NCBI GenBank assembly: GCA_049522565.1
Contig: JBEKNT010000470.1
Span: 1 to 5,049 of the forward strand
Source of the DNA: JASHVB01 sp049522565
Lineage (GTDB): Bacteria; Pseudomonadota; Alphaproteobacteria; Acetobacterales; Acetobacteraceae
DNA: 5,049 nt
Direction of reading: 5' to 3'
In this document: piece by piece, positions 1 to 5,049 of the stretch
Position numbering within the stretch: the stretch's first letter is position 1
Layout of the letters: each line of letters opens with the position of its first letter
Translations under genes and position numbers: made by a program
The notes under the pieces: model-generated
Databases searched by the model: none
The model's input: only the letters and a program-made list of their open reading frames with translations
What the model was told of the DNA's origin: nothing

Positions 1-2711
1 TGCCCCGACTCGGACTGCGCCTCACGCCGCACGGACACCTGGTTGCCGAAGACCAGGACGATGCACCGGAGATCGACCCGAAGGTTGCGACCCGTCTGAC
101 CGAGGCGTTTGCGCGCGGCGCCGGCCACGGCCTGGTGCGGCTGGGCGCGGGCGAGGTCGGGCAAATCCTGCCGCCCGCCTTCGTCTGGTGGCGGCAGTTC
201 GCCGCCCGTTATGTCGGGGCGCTGTGCCTGCACGCCGCCGGCACGGACGCCGACAGCGGGTCCTCCTTGCCGCTGGTTCCGCCGCCGACCGAGGCCGATC
301 TCGCCTCCCTGTTGCTGAGCGCGCCGATGATGGCGGGGGCCGAGTACCTGACCTCGGATGTCCTGTTGGCGCTGTGGAACGAGATGGCGGCGGCATTCGC
401 CGCCTCGTACGCCGCTGCCAAGACGGGACTGCAAAGCTTCCTGACGGCGCTGAACCCGGCCTGGAACCTGGTCGGCCGCGTGCATTTCAACCTGGCGGAA
501 AACCGCCGCGACACAGAGCACCCCTTCGCCTTCATGGCAACCTACACAACGCGGCTCTCGGCGCAGGCCAAGGCGCAGCACGTCCCGCTCGGCCAGGCGC
601 TGCGCGAATACGCCGGTGCGGCGAACCGCGACAAGCTGCTGTCCCTGCTGCTGCCGGTGCAACGCGCCGCGGAACACTGCGACTGGCTACGGCCGATGAT
701 CGATGCGGGGGAGATTTTCCATCCGCTGCGCTGGGGTCCGGCCGAGGCGGCCCGCTTCCTCCGCAGCCTGCCGGAGCTGGAAACCGCCGGCGTCGTCGTG
801 CGCATGCCGGCCACCTGGCGCGCCAACCGGCCCGCCCGCCCGCAGGTGACGGCAACGGTCGGCAGCCGGGCGCCGAGCGCGCTCGGCCTGGACGGCGTGC
901 TGGATTTCCGCATGAGCGTCATGCTCGACGGCGCCCCCCTGACCGATGACGAAATTTCCCTGCTGCTCTCGGGTACCGACGACCTCGTGCTGCTGCGCGG
1001 CCAATGGGTGGAGGTCGATCGCGCGCGTTTCGAACGCACCATGGAACGATTCCGCGCCGCCGAGGCACTCGCGGCGCGGGATGGGTTAAGTTTCGCCGAG
1101 GCGATGCGGATGCTGGCCGGCGCCGCGGTCGCCGGCGACGCCAAGGCGATGCCGGACGCCGACTGGTCGCGGGTGACCGCCGGCCCCTGGCTGGCCCAGA
1201 CGCTACAGGAATTGCGTGCGCCGGACGGGAGACAAATCGATCCGGGGCCGGCGCTGCATGGCACGCTGCGGCCCTATCAGCTTGCCGGCACGCAGTGGCT
1301 GCACCTGCTGTCGAACCTTGGCCTCGGCGCCTGCCTGGCCGACGACATGGGGCTCGGCAAGACCATCCAGGTGCTGTCCCTGCTGCTGGTGGAGCAGGCG
1401 CGCGGCGTCGAGGGGGGGACGGCACGGCAGCCAAGCCTGCTGGTGGCGCCGGCCTCGCTGCTGGGCAACTGGGCGGCGGAGGTGGCAAAATTCGCCCCCG
1501 GCCTGGATGCGGTGATCGTGCATCCCTCGGCGATGCCGGCAGAGCAGATCAAGCAGTTTTCCCCGGCGCAGGCGGCGGAGCATGATCTGGCCATCACCAG
1601 CTATGGCTCGCTGCTGCGCATCCCGGCGTTCGCCGAAACCGCCTGGCGGTTCGTCATTCTGGATGAGGCGCAGGCGATCAAGAACCCGAACGCGCGACAG
1701 ACCCGGGCGGCGAAGGCGCTGCGCGCCAAGGCACGCATCGCGCTGACCGGAACGCCGGTCGAGAACCACCTCGGCGACCTGTGGTCGATCTTCGATTTCA
1801 TCAATCCGGGATTGCTGGGCAACGCCAAGCAGTTCAACAGCTACGCGAAGGGCCTGGCGGAGCGGACGCATAATCCGTACGGGCCGCTGCGTGAGTTGGT
1901 GCGACCGTACATCCTGCGCCGGATGAAGACCGACAAGTCGATCATCGCCGACCTTCCCGACAAAACCGAAATAAAGGCGCTGTGCGGATTGAGTCGCCGC
2001 CAGGCCGCCCTATATGGGCAGGCCGTCGAGGATCTCGCGAAACGCCTGGAAGAAACCGACGGCATCCAGCGCCGCGGTATCGTGCTGGCAATGCTGATGC
2101 GGCTCAAGCAGATCTGCAACCACCCGTCGCACTGGCTGAACGACACTGTGTGGGCGGAGGAGGACAGCGGCAAATGGGCCCGGCTGCGCGAGATCGCCGA
2201 GGTGGTGGCGGCGCGGCAGGAGAAGATGCTGGTGTTCACCCAGTTCCGCGAGATGACCGGTCCGCTGGCCGGCTTCCTCGGGCAGATCTTCGGCCGGGCC
2301 GGGCTGGTGCTGCATGGCGACACGGCGGTGCGGGACCGGAAGGCACTGGTGCAGCGCTTCCAGGAGGACGAGACGGTGCCGTTCTTCGTGCTGTCGCTGA
2401 AGGCCGGCGGTTCCGGGCTGACCCTGACCGCGGCGTCGCATGTCGTGCATGTCGATCGCTGGTGGAACCCGGCGGTGGAGAATCAGGCTACCGACCGCGC
2501 GTTCCGTATTGGACAAAAGAAGAACGTCCTGGTGCACAAATTCATTTGCCGCGGCACGGTGGAGGAGAAGATCGACGCCTTGATCGACTCGAAGAAAGGG
2601 TTGTCAGATGAACTGCTGGCGGGCGGGGGCGAGATCAACCTGACCGAGATGAAGGATGACGAGCTGCTTCGAATGGTCGCGCTCGACCTGACCGCGGCGA
2701 TGAGGGATTGA
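1..2711 (+). CDS. SNF2/HepA-family DNA-dependent ATPase (DEAD/DEAH-box helicase-like), 5' end outside window
   Basis: This is a superfamily 2 translocase that uses ATP to move along double-stranded DNA and remodel protein-DNA complexes; its exact substrate is unknown. The frame is open from position 3, giving 902 visible residues. A GTG at 135 is not a credible start, because the preceding codons already read like the family's N-terminus (LRLTPHGHL at residues 5-13), so probably little is missing. Residues about 1-370 are the SNF2-associated N-terminal region, with the DFRM motif (301-304) typical of the DUF3670 domain. The ATPase core follows: Walker A DDMGLGKT (447-454, Lys453), motif Ia APASLLGNW (482-490), Walker B DEAQ (554-557) and motif III TGTP (582-585). 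The second RecA lobe has KMLVFTQF (741-748), KAGGSGL (800-806) and arginine-finger motif QATDRAFRIGQ (828-838). No motif is broken. It is co-transcribed with the SWIM gene. Family assignment is secure; the biological role is inferred only. Confidence 0.96.
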   Translation, partial: PRLGLRLTPHGHLVAEDQDDAPEIDPKVATRLTEAFARGAGHGLVRLGAGEVGQILPPAFVWWRQFAARYVGALCLHAAGTDADSGSSLPLVPPPTEADLASLLLSAPMMAGAEYLTSDVLLALWNEMAAAFAASYAAAKTGLQSFLTALNPAWNLVGRVHFNLAENRRDTEHPFAFMATYTTRLSAQAKAQHVPLGQALREYAGAANRDKLLSLLLPVQRAAEHCDWLRPMIDAGEIFHPLRWGPAEAARFLRSLPELETAGVVVRMPATWRANRPARPQVTATVGSRAPSALGLDGVLDFRMSVMLDGAPLTDDEISLLLSGTDDLVLLRGQWVEVDRARFERTMERFRAAEALAARDGLSFAEAMRMLAGAAVAGDAKAMPDADWSRVTAGPWLAQTLQELRAPDGRQIDPGPALHGTLRPYQLAGTQWLHLLSNLGLGACLADDMGLGKTIQVLSLLLVEQARGVEGGTARQPSLLVAPASLLGNWAAEVAKFAPGLDAVIVHPSAMPAEQIKQFSPAQAAEHDLAITSYGSLLRIPAFAETAWRFVILDEAQAIKNPNARQTRAAKALRAKARIALTGTPVENHLGDLWSIFDFINPGLLGNAKQFNSYAKGLAERTHNPYGPLRELVRPYILRRMKTDKSIIADLPDKTEIKALCGLSRRQAALYGQAVEDLAKRLEETDGIQRRGIVLAMLMRLKQICNHPSHWLNDTVWAEEDSGKWARLREIAEVVAARQEKMLVFTQFREMTGPLAGFLGQIFGRAGLVLHGDTAVRDRKALVQRFQEDETVPFFVLSLKAGGSGLTLTAASHVVHVDRWWNPAVENQATDRAFRIGQKKNVLVHKFICRGTVEEKIDALIDSKKGLSDELLAGGGEINLTEMKDDELLRMVALDLTAAMRD

Positions 2712-2714
2712 GGG
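2710..2714 (+). promoter_or_regulatory. Ribosome-binding site of the SWIM gene, overlapping the SNF2 stop codon
   Basis: GAGGG lies four bases before the ATG at 2719 and shares its first two bases with the TGA stop of the SNF2 gene (2709-2711). The overlap suggests that ribosomes ending on the upstream gene help start the downstream one. It also supports ATG 2719 as the start, and no separate promoter fits in the seven-base gap. Confidence 0.6.
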
Positions 2715-2718
2715 CAGC

Positions 2719-3987
2719 ATGTCTCGTCGCAACTCACGTTACCAAGACCGCTACGAAGACCGCTGGCCGGCTTACGTTCCGGTGGCCGAGCGGCGGCGCA
2801 AGGCCGAACTGGAAATGGCGAAGCTGCGCAAGAAGGGCGTCACGGTGTCCCCGGTGAAGATCGAGGGCCGGGTGATCGCGAGTACCTTCTGGGGCAAGGC
2901 GTGGTGCGACAACCTGGAGAGCTATCGCGATTACGAAAACCGCCTGGAGCGCGGCCGCAGCTATGTGCGCAACGGCTTGGTGGTCGATCTGCAAATCGCT
3001 GCGCGGGAAGTGACGGCAACCGTCAGCGGCTCGGCACTCTACAAGGTCAAGGTCAGCATCGGTGACGTGGCTAAGGCGCAGTGGAAGTCGATCTGCAGCG
3101 ATTGCGCGGGCGGGATCGATTCGTTAGTGGAACTTCTGCAAGGCCGGTTCTCCAAGGGCGTGATGGAGCGGATCTGCCGGCAGGGTGCCGGCCTGTTCCC
3201 GAAACCGGCGGAAATCCGGTTCTCGTGCAGTTGCCCGGACTATGCCTCGATGTGCAAGCACGTGGCCGCGGTGCTGTACGGCGTCGGCGCGCGGCTCGAT
3301 GCAAAACCGGAGTTGCTGTTCCGGCTGCGCGCGGTGGATGAGAACGATCTGGTCGCCGATATCGGCAAGGTCCTGCCGATGTCGAAGCAGGGTCCGGCTG
3401 CCGGCAAGGTGCTGGAAACCGACGATATGGCAGCGCTGTTCGGGCTGGATATGGCGGAAGCGGAAGCGCCGGTCGCGGCCGTCGGCGTCGCGCGCGGGCG
3501 GCGGAAGGGTGGTCCGGATGTTGCCGCCGCCGCCTCGGAGGCCGGCGGTGCTTCAGGGGCCAGGCCCAAGGGGGCGTCCCGCGGCAAAGCGGCTCCGGCG
3601 AGCAGCAAGGCCGATGCGTCGGGTTCGCCAACGGCTGCCCGCAAGGTGGCGCCGGCGAAGCGGGCGGTTGCGTCCGGTCGGGCCGGGATTGTCGCGGTGG
3701 CATCGGCTGCCAGCCGAAACGGCAAGGCTGACGCGCCATCGCGGGACAAATCGGTAACGGCGACCCGGAAGCCCGGCGCGTCGGCTGCAAAACCCGTGGC
3801 CGGTAAAGCTGTGTTGCCGGTCGCGAACGCTCAGCCCGTCATCGGTCGTGCGGCGGTGCAGCCGGTGGCTTTGGTGAAGCCCGGCCGCTCGAAGCCGGGC
3901 TTGCCGCAGCGGGCGGCCAGGGCGCCGAACCTGGCGCGCGGGCCGGCGCAGGGGCACGCAAGAGGCGGAGCGACTTCGGCGCCTTGA
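2719..3987 (+). CDS. SWIM zinc-finger domain protein with long basic C-terminal tail
   Basis: This 422-residue protein carries a SWIM zinc finger, a CxCx(n)CxH module that binds DNA or protein partners. The motif is C170-S-C172, then C179-K-H181, within SCSCPDYASMCKHVAAVLYG. The N-terminal part matches the usual bacterial SWIM-protein layout: PYVPVAERRRKAE (18-30), FWGKAWC (57-63), RGRSYVRNG (78-86), and a segment ending in GGIDSLVELLQGRFS (131-145). An extra C126-x-x-C129 pair and C153 might also touch metal, which is speculative. The core ends near FGLDM (241-245). From about residue 258 to 422 the chain is Ala/Pro/Gly-rich with about 30 Lys/Arg and only 5 Asp/Glu, so it is probably disordered and able to bind nucleic acid, like histone H1 tails. 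It has no signal peptide or membrane segment. It lies seven bases after an SNF2 ATPase, the classic partner, so it probably acts as its adaptor. No catalytic activity is evident. Confidence 0.93.
   Translation: MSRRNSRYQDRYEDRWPAYVPVAERRRKAELEMAKLRKKGVTVSPVKIEGRVIASTFWGKAWCDNLESYRDYENRLERGRSYVRNGLVVDLQIAAREVTATVSGSALYKVKVSIGDVAKAQWKSICSDCAGGIDSLVELLQGRFSKGVMERICRQGAGLFPKPAEIRFSCSCPDYASMCKHVAAVLYGVGARLDAKPELLFRLRAVDENDLVADIGKVLPMSKQGPAAGKVLETDDMAALFGLDMAEAEAPVAAVGVARGRRKGGPDVAAAASEAGGASGARPKGASRGKAAPASSKADASGSPTAARKVAPAKRAVASGRAGIVAVASAASRNGKADAPSRDKSVTATRKPGASAAKPVAGKAVLPVANAQPVIGRAAVQPVALVKPGRSKPGLPQRAARAPNLARGPAQGHARGGATSAP
3877..3902. repeat. Perfect 9-bp inverted repeat inside the SWIM tail coding region
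   Basis: The arms AAGCCCGGC (3877-3885) and GCCGGGCTT (3894-3902) are exact reverse complements around an eight-base loop. The hairpin lies about 85 bases before the stop codon, in the low-complexity part of the gene. There is no T-run after it, so it does not look like a standard intrinsic terminator. It may be a by-product of GC-rich codons or an RNA structure near the end of the transcript. Confidence 0.5.
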
Positions 3988-4046
3988 CGGGCTCTGCGTC
4001 GGGCAGCGTCAGGAAACAGCCGGACTGGTTGGCATGCCGGATATCG

Positions 4047-4063
4047 GGCAGCGCGTCGCTGCC
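4047..4063. repeat. 7-bp stem-loop downstream of the SWIM gene
   Basis: GGCAGCG (4047-4053) and CGCTGCC (4057-4063) are perfect reverse complements around the three-base loop CGT. The stem starts 60 bases after the SWIM stop codon. It is GC-rich, but no T-run follows on either strand, so a terminator role is only possible. Its left arm overlaps the second copy of the direct repeat TCGGGCAGCG. Confidence 0.4.
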
Positions 4064-4237
4064 GTTGATGCCGCGGCGAGACCGGCTGACGCACCAGCCT
4101 TGGCTGCGTGGCAACGGACGAAACCAGGCACCGTCGCATCGATGCCGGCGGCTTTGTGCGCGTCGCGTTCTGCGTGCGCCTTATGCAATGATCGCCGGCG
4201 CGCCAGACACAACCTGGACCGCCGCAACGACCGCCTG

Positions 4238-4249
4238 GCCTCGCGAGGC
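4238..4249. repeat. 12-base perfect palindrome just past the VOC stop
   Basis: GCCTCGCGAGGC is identical on both strands and begins 21 bases downstream of the VOC gene's TAG, which occupies 4271-4273 as CTA on the plus strand. As RNA it would give only a 4-bp stem with a CGCG loop and no U-run, so it is a poor terminator. A binding site for a dimeric protein is conceivable, but chance is a real alternative in DNA this rich in GC. Confidence 0.3.
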
Positions 4250-4270
4250 AACCGTCCGCCCGGGGCAAAC

Positions 4271-4807
4271 CTACTGCGCCAGCCGCTCGCCAAGACCGCG
4301 GGTGAAGTCGTTGAACGGCATGAAGCTCGGATCCTTGCGGCAGGCCGCTTCCGTCTCGCGCAGGATCGCCTCGTCCGACTTCGCAAGATCGAGGAACTCG
4401 CCGTGCGGCTGCGCCACGTGGAACGGCGTGTCGAGATAGGCCTCCACGGTGTTGCCTTCGGGGTCCTTGAAATAGACCGACCACGCGTTGCCGTGGTTGA
4501 CCGGCCGCATGTCGGTGGCGCCGAGCGAGACCGCGCGGCGCTGCACCTCGCGCAAGTCGGCCAGCGAATCGATCATGAACGAGATCTGCTGGATCGGGTT
4601 GAAGCCCGATGTGTCCGGCCGGCCGCTGACCAGCACCAACTGGTGGTGGTTGTTCTGATTGCCGCTCATGAAGGTCAGATAGGCGCCGCCGCGTCCCTCG
4701 CCTTGGTCGGTCACCACCAGGCCGAGCACCTCGGTATAGAAGCGCCGCATCACATCCCGGTCCTTGACGTAGATGCCCATATGGGCGAGCCGCGCGTGGA
4801 TCGTCAT
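4271..4807 (-). CDS. VOC-superfamily protein (glyoxalase/extradiol dioxygenase-like), 178 aa
   Basis: This is a soluble single-domain vicinal-oxygen-chelate protein, a fold that usually holds a divalent metal and acts on ring-cleavage, isomerase or similar substrates; the substrate here is unknown. Two beta-alpha-beta modules are visible: LAHMGIYVKDRDVMRRFYTEVLGL (7-30) leading to HHQLVLV (54-60), then ISFMIDSLADL (75-85) leading to the family signature VYFKDPEGNTVEAYLDTPF (111-129). Candidate metal ligands are His9, His54 or His55, and Glu122. The position where extradiol enzymes and glyoxalase I have a second-module histidine is Gln73/Gln74. The start at ATG 4807 is preferred over the upstream in-frame ATG at 4969 because it has a GGAGG site six bases upstream, begins just before the first conserved strand, and avoids translating the hairpin repeats. 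It converges on the SWIM gene and shows no functional link to it. VOC membership is firm; any enzyme name such as biphenyl-diol dioxygenase would be a guess. Confidence 0.92.
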   Translation of the reverse strand: MTIHARLAHMGIYVKDRDVMRRFYTEVLGLVVTDQGEGRGGAYLTFMSGNQNNHHQLVLVSGRPDTSGFNPIQQISFMIDSLADLREVQRRAVSLGATDMRPVNHGNAWSVYFKDPEGNTVEAYLDTPFHVAQPHGEFLDLAKSDEAILRETEAACRKDPSFMPFNDFTRGLGERLAQ

Positions 4808-4813
4808 CGCCGT

Positions 4814-4818
4814 CCTCC
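4814..4818 (-). promoter_or_regulatory. Ribosome-binding site (GGAGG) that fixes the VOC start
   Basis: On the minus strand GGAGG sits six bases before the ATG at 4807, an ideal Shine-Dalgarno match and spacing. It decides the start against the longer frame opening at 4969, which would add 54 residues encoded mostly by leader and hairpin-repeat DNA. Confidence 0.85.
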
Positions 4819-4911
4819 GACTGCTGTGTTGGCGCATTGAAAGCCGGCCGGGTGGTGCGGCGCAAGGTCGGTGCCCCGGTGGGCCAGGGCAATCAGGTGA
4901 ACGAAGCAAGG

Positions 4912-4984
4912 CCAGGGGCTTCGCCCCTGGAACCCCACCAAGGGGCTCTGCCCCTTGGATCCCCGCCAAGGGCGGAGCCCTTGG
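4912..4984. repeat. Tandem array of three perfect hairpins (REP-like extragenic palindromes)
   Basis: Three hairpins with matching design follow each other. The first is CCAGGGGC (4912-4919), loop TTC, GCCCCTGG (4923-4930). The second is CCAAGGGGC (4938-4946), loop TCT, GCCCCTTGG (4950-4958). The third is CCAAGGGC (4966-4973), loop GGA, GCCCTTGG (4977-4984). All stems are perfect, 8 or 9 bp, with three-base loops. The linkers are also alike (AACCCCA, ATCCCCG, then GACCCTT), so the units repeat every 26-28 bases and are related copies. The array lies upstream of the VOC gene, outside recognisable coding sequence. Similar palindromes are, as I recall, dispersed in many copies in high-GC alphaproteobacterial genomes. 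Possible roles are transcript end protection, attenuation or a mobile REP-like element. No T-run follows any stem. Confidence 0.88.
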
Positions 4985-4990
4985 GACCCT

Positions 4991-5049
4991 TTAGTTGGCT
5001 GGGTTGACGGGAGGGGGGACGGCGCGCTGCGCCGGTGTCGCCATCGTGG
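4991..5049 (-). CDS. Possible 3' end of a minus-strand gene running in from the right
   Basis: Reading the minus strand from the right edge gives an open frame of 18 residues, TMATPAQRAVPPPVNPAN, ending at TAA (4993-4991), six bases before the hairpin array. The Pro/Ala-rich sequence resembles a flexible C-terminus but has no family signature. The stop directly next to the extragenic repeats is the main argument for it. With only 59 bases visible it may equally be intergenic DNA; a 5-bp hairpin, GGCGC/GCGCC at 5021-5033, lies inside it. Confidence 0.22.
   Translation of the reverse strand, partial: TMATPAQRAVPPPVNPAN

Larger units (their letters stand above)
3988..4270. other. Gene-free gap between converging SWIM and VOC genes
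   Basis: These 283 bases separate two genes that converge. Open frames cross the gap on both strands, but none has a convincing start with a ribosome-binding site or a recognisable protein, and several simply continue as antisense shadows of the flanking genes. It holds a 10-base direct repeat, TCGGGCAGCG, at 3999-4008 and 4044-4053, a 7-bp hairpin at 4047-4063, and a 12-base palindrome at 4238-4249. No T-rich terminator tail is visible for either gene, so termination may be Rho-dependent or may use these weak structures. Confidence 0.6.

Noticed and set aside
1412..1418. Run of seven G in the SNF2 gene as a phase-variation tract
   Set aside because: It is short for slippage-based switching, it encodes Gly-Gly in a linker between Walker A and motif Ia, and the frame is intact on both sides. 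A run of similar length (six G) also occurs at 5013-5018.
135..2711. SNF2 gene starting at the internal GTG 135
   Set aside because: The frame is open to the left edge, and the preceding 44 codons read like the family N-terminus, so the true start is left of the window.
1..3987. Known SNF2-containing phage defence system such as DISARM
   Set aside because: No methyltransferase, DUF1998 protein, phospholipase D-like protein or other accessory gene is visible. The SNF2-SWIM pair alone does not define such a system.
4034..4840. Plus-strand frame of 268 residues across the gap and opposite the VOC gene
   Set aside because: It lies almost wholly antisense to a well-supported gene and has no recognisable domain. 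Long shadow frames are expected in GC-rich DNA.
4836..4865. Possible VOC promoter on the minus strand: TTGCGC and TTCAAT with an 18-base spacer
   Set aside because: Only three and four of six consensus bases match. The spacing and the short leader are plausible, but such matches are common by chance.
3831..4892. Minus-strand frame of 353 residues spanning the gap
   Set aside because: It overlaps the VOC gene in another frame and then runs antisense into the SWIM tail. Its sequence is Arg/Pro/Gly-rich shadow text.
4271..4969. Longer VOC frame starting at ATG 4969 (232 residues)
   Set aside because: The extra 54 residues are encoded by hairpin repeats and leader DNA and have no VOC character, while ATG 4807 has a perfect GGAGG at six bases.
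4773..4994. Plus-strand frame of 73 residues through the hairpin array
   Set aside because: It is antisense to the VOC start, and its second half is simply translated palindromic repeat (the GFAPGTPP-type text often misannotated as protein). It has no supporting ribosome-binding site.
5004..5049. TTGACG at 5004 as a -35 box of a rightward promoter, with GTG 5035 as a start
   Set aside because: No -10 element follows at a suitable distance, and the G-rich stretch at 5011-5018 is too far from the GTG to be its ribosome-binding site.

Overview
The window is GC-rich bacterial chromosomal DNA, tightly packed with codons ending in G or C. The three recognisable proteins and the CC(A/AA)GGGGC-type hairpin repeat near the right end suggest a high-GC proteobacterium. 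An alphaproteobacterium of the Rhodospirillales/Acetobacteraceae kind is my best guess. This rests on remembered resemblance of the repeat and protein sequences, not on a search, and there is no rRNA or other marker in the window to settle it.

Layout, left to right. Positions 1-2711 (+) hold a large SNF2/HepA-family ATPase gene that runs in from the left edge; all main helicase motifs are intact. Seven bases after its stop, and with its ribosome-binding site overlapping that stop, follows a SWIM zinc-finger protein gene (2719-3987, +) with a long basic, low-complexity C-terminal tail. These two form one transcription unit. Positions 3988-4270 are a gene-free gap between converging genes, holding only short inverted repeats. 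Positions 4271-4807 (-) encode a single-domain VOC (glyoxalase/extradiol dioxygenase-like) metalloenzyme with a clear GGAGG ribosome-binding site. Positions 4808-4990 contain its leader region and a striking run of three perfect hairpins in tandem (4912-4984). The last 59 bases may be the 3' end of another minus-strand gene, but this is weak.

How the genes work together: SNF2 ATPases and SWIM-domain proteins are a known bacterial gene pair. The likely picture is an ATP-driven DNA (or nucleoprotein) translocase working with a small zinc-binding nucleic-acid or protein adaptor. The cellular process is not established by the sequence. The VOC gene is on the opposite strand and has no evident link to the pair. 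I see no mobile element, CRISPR array, tRNA or rRNA, and no convincing evidence for an undescribed multi-gene system. The items most worth a second look are the triple hairpin array, the SNF2-SWIM pair with its histone-like tail, and a substituted metal-ligand position in the VOC protein.
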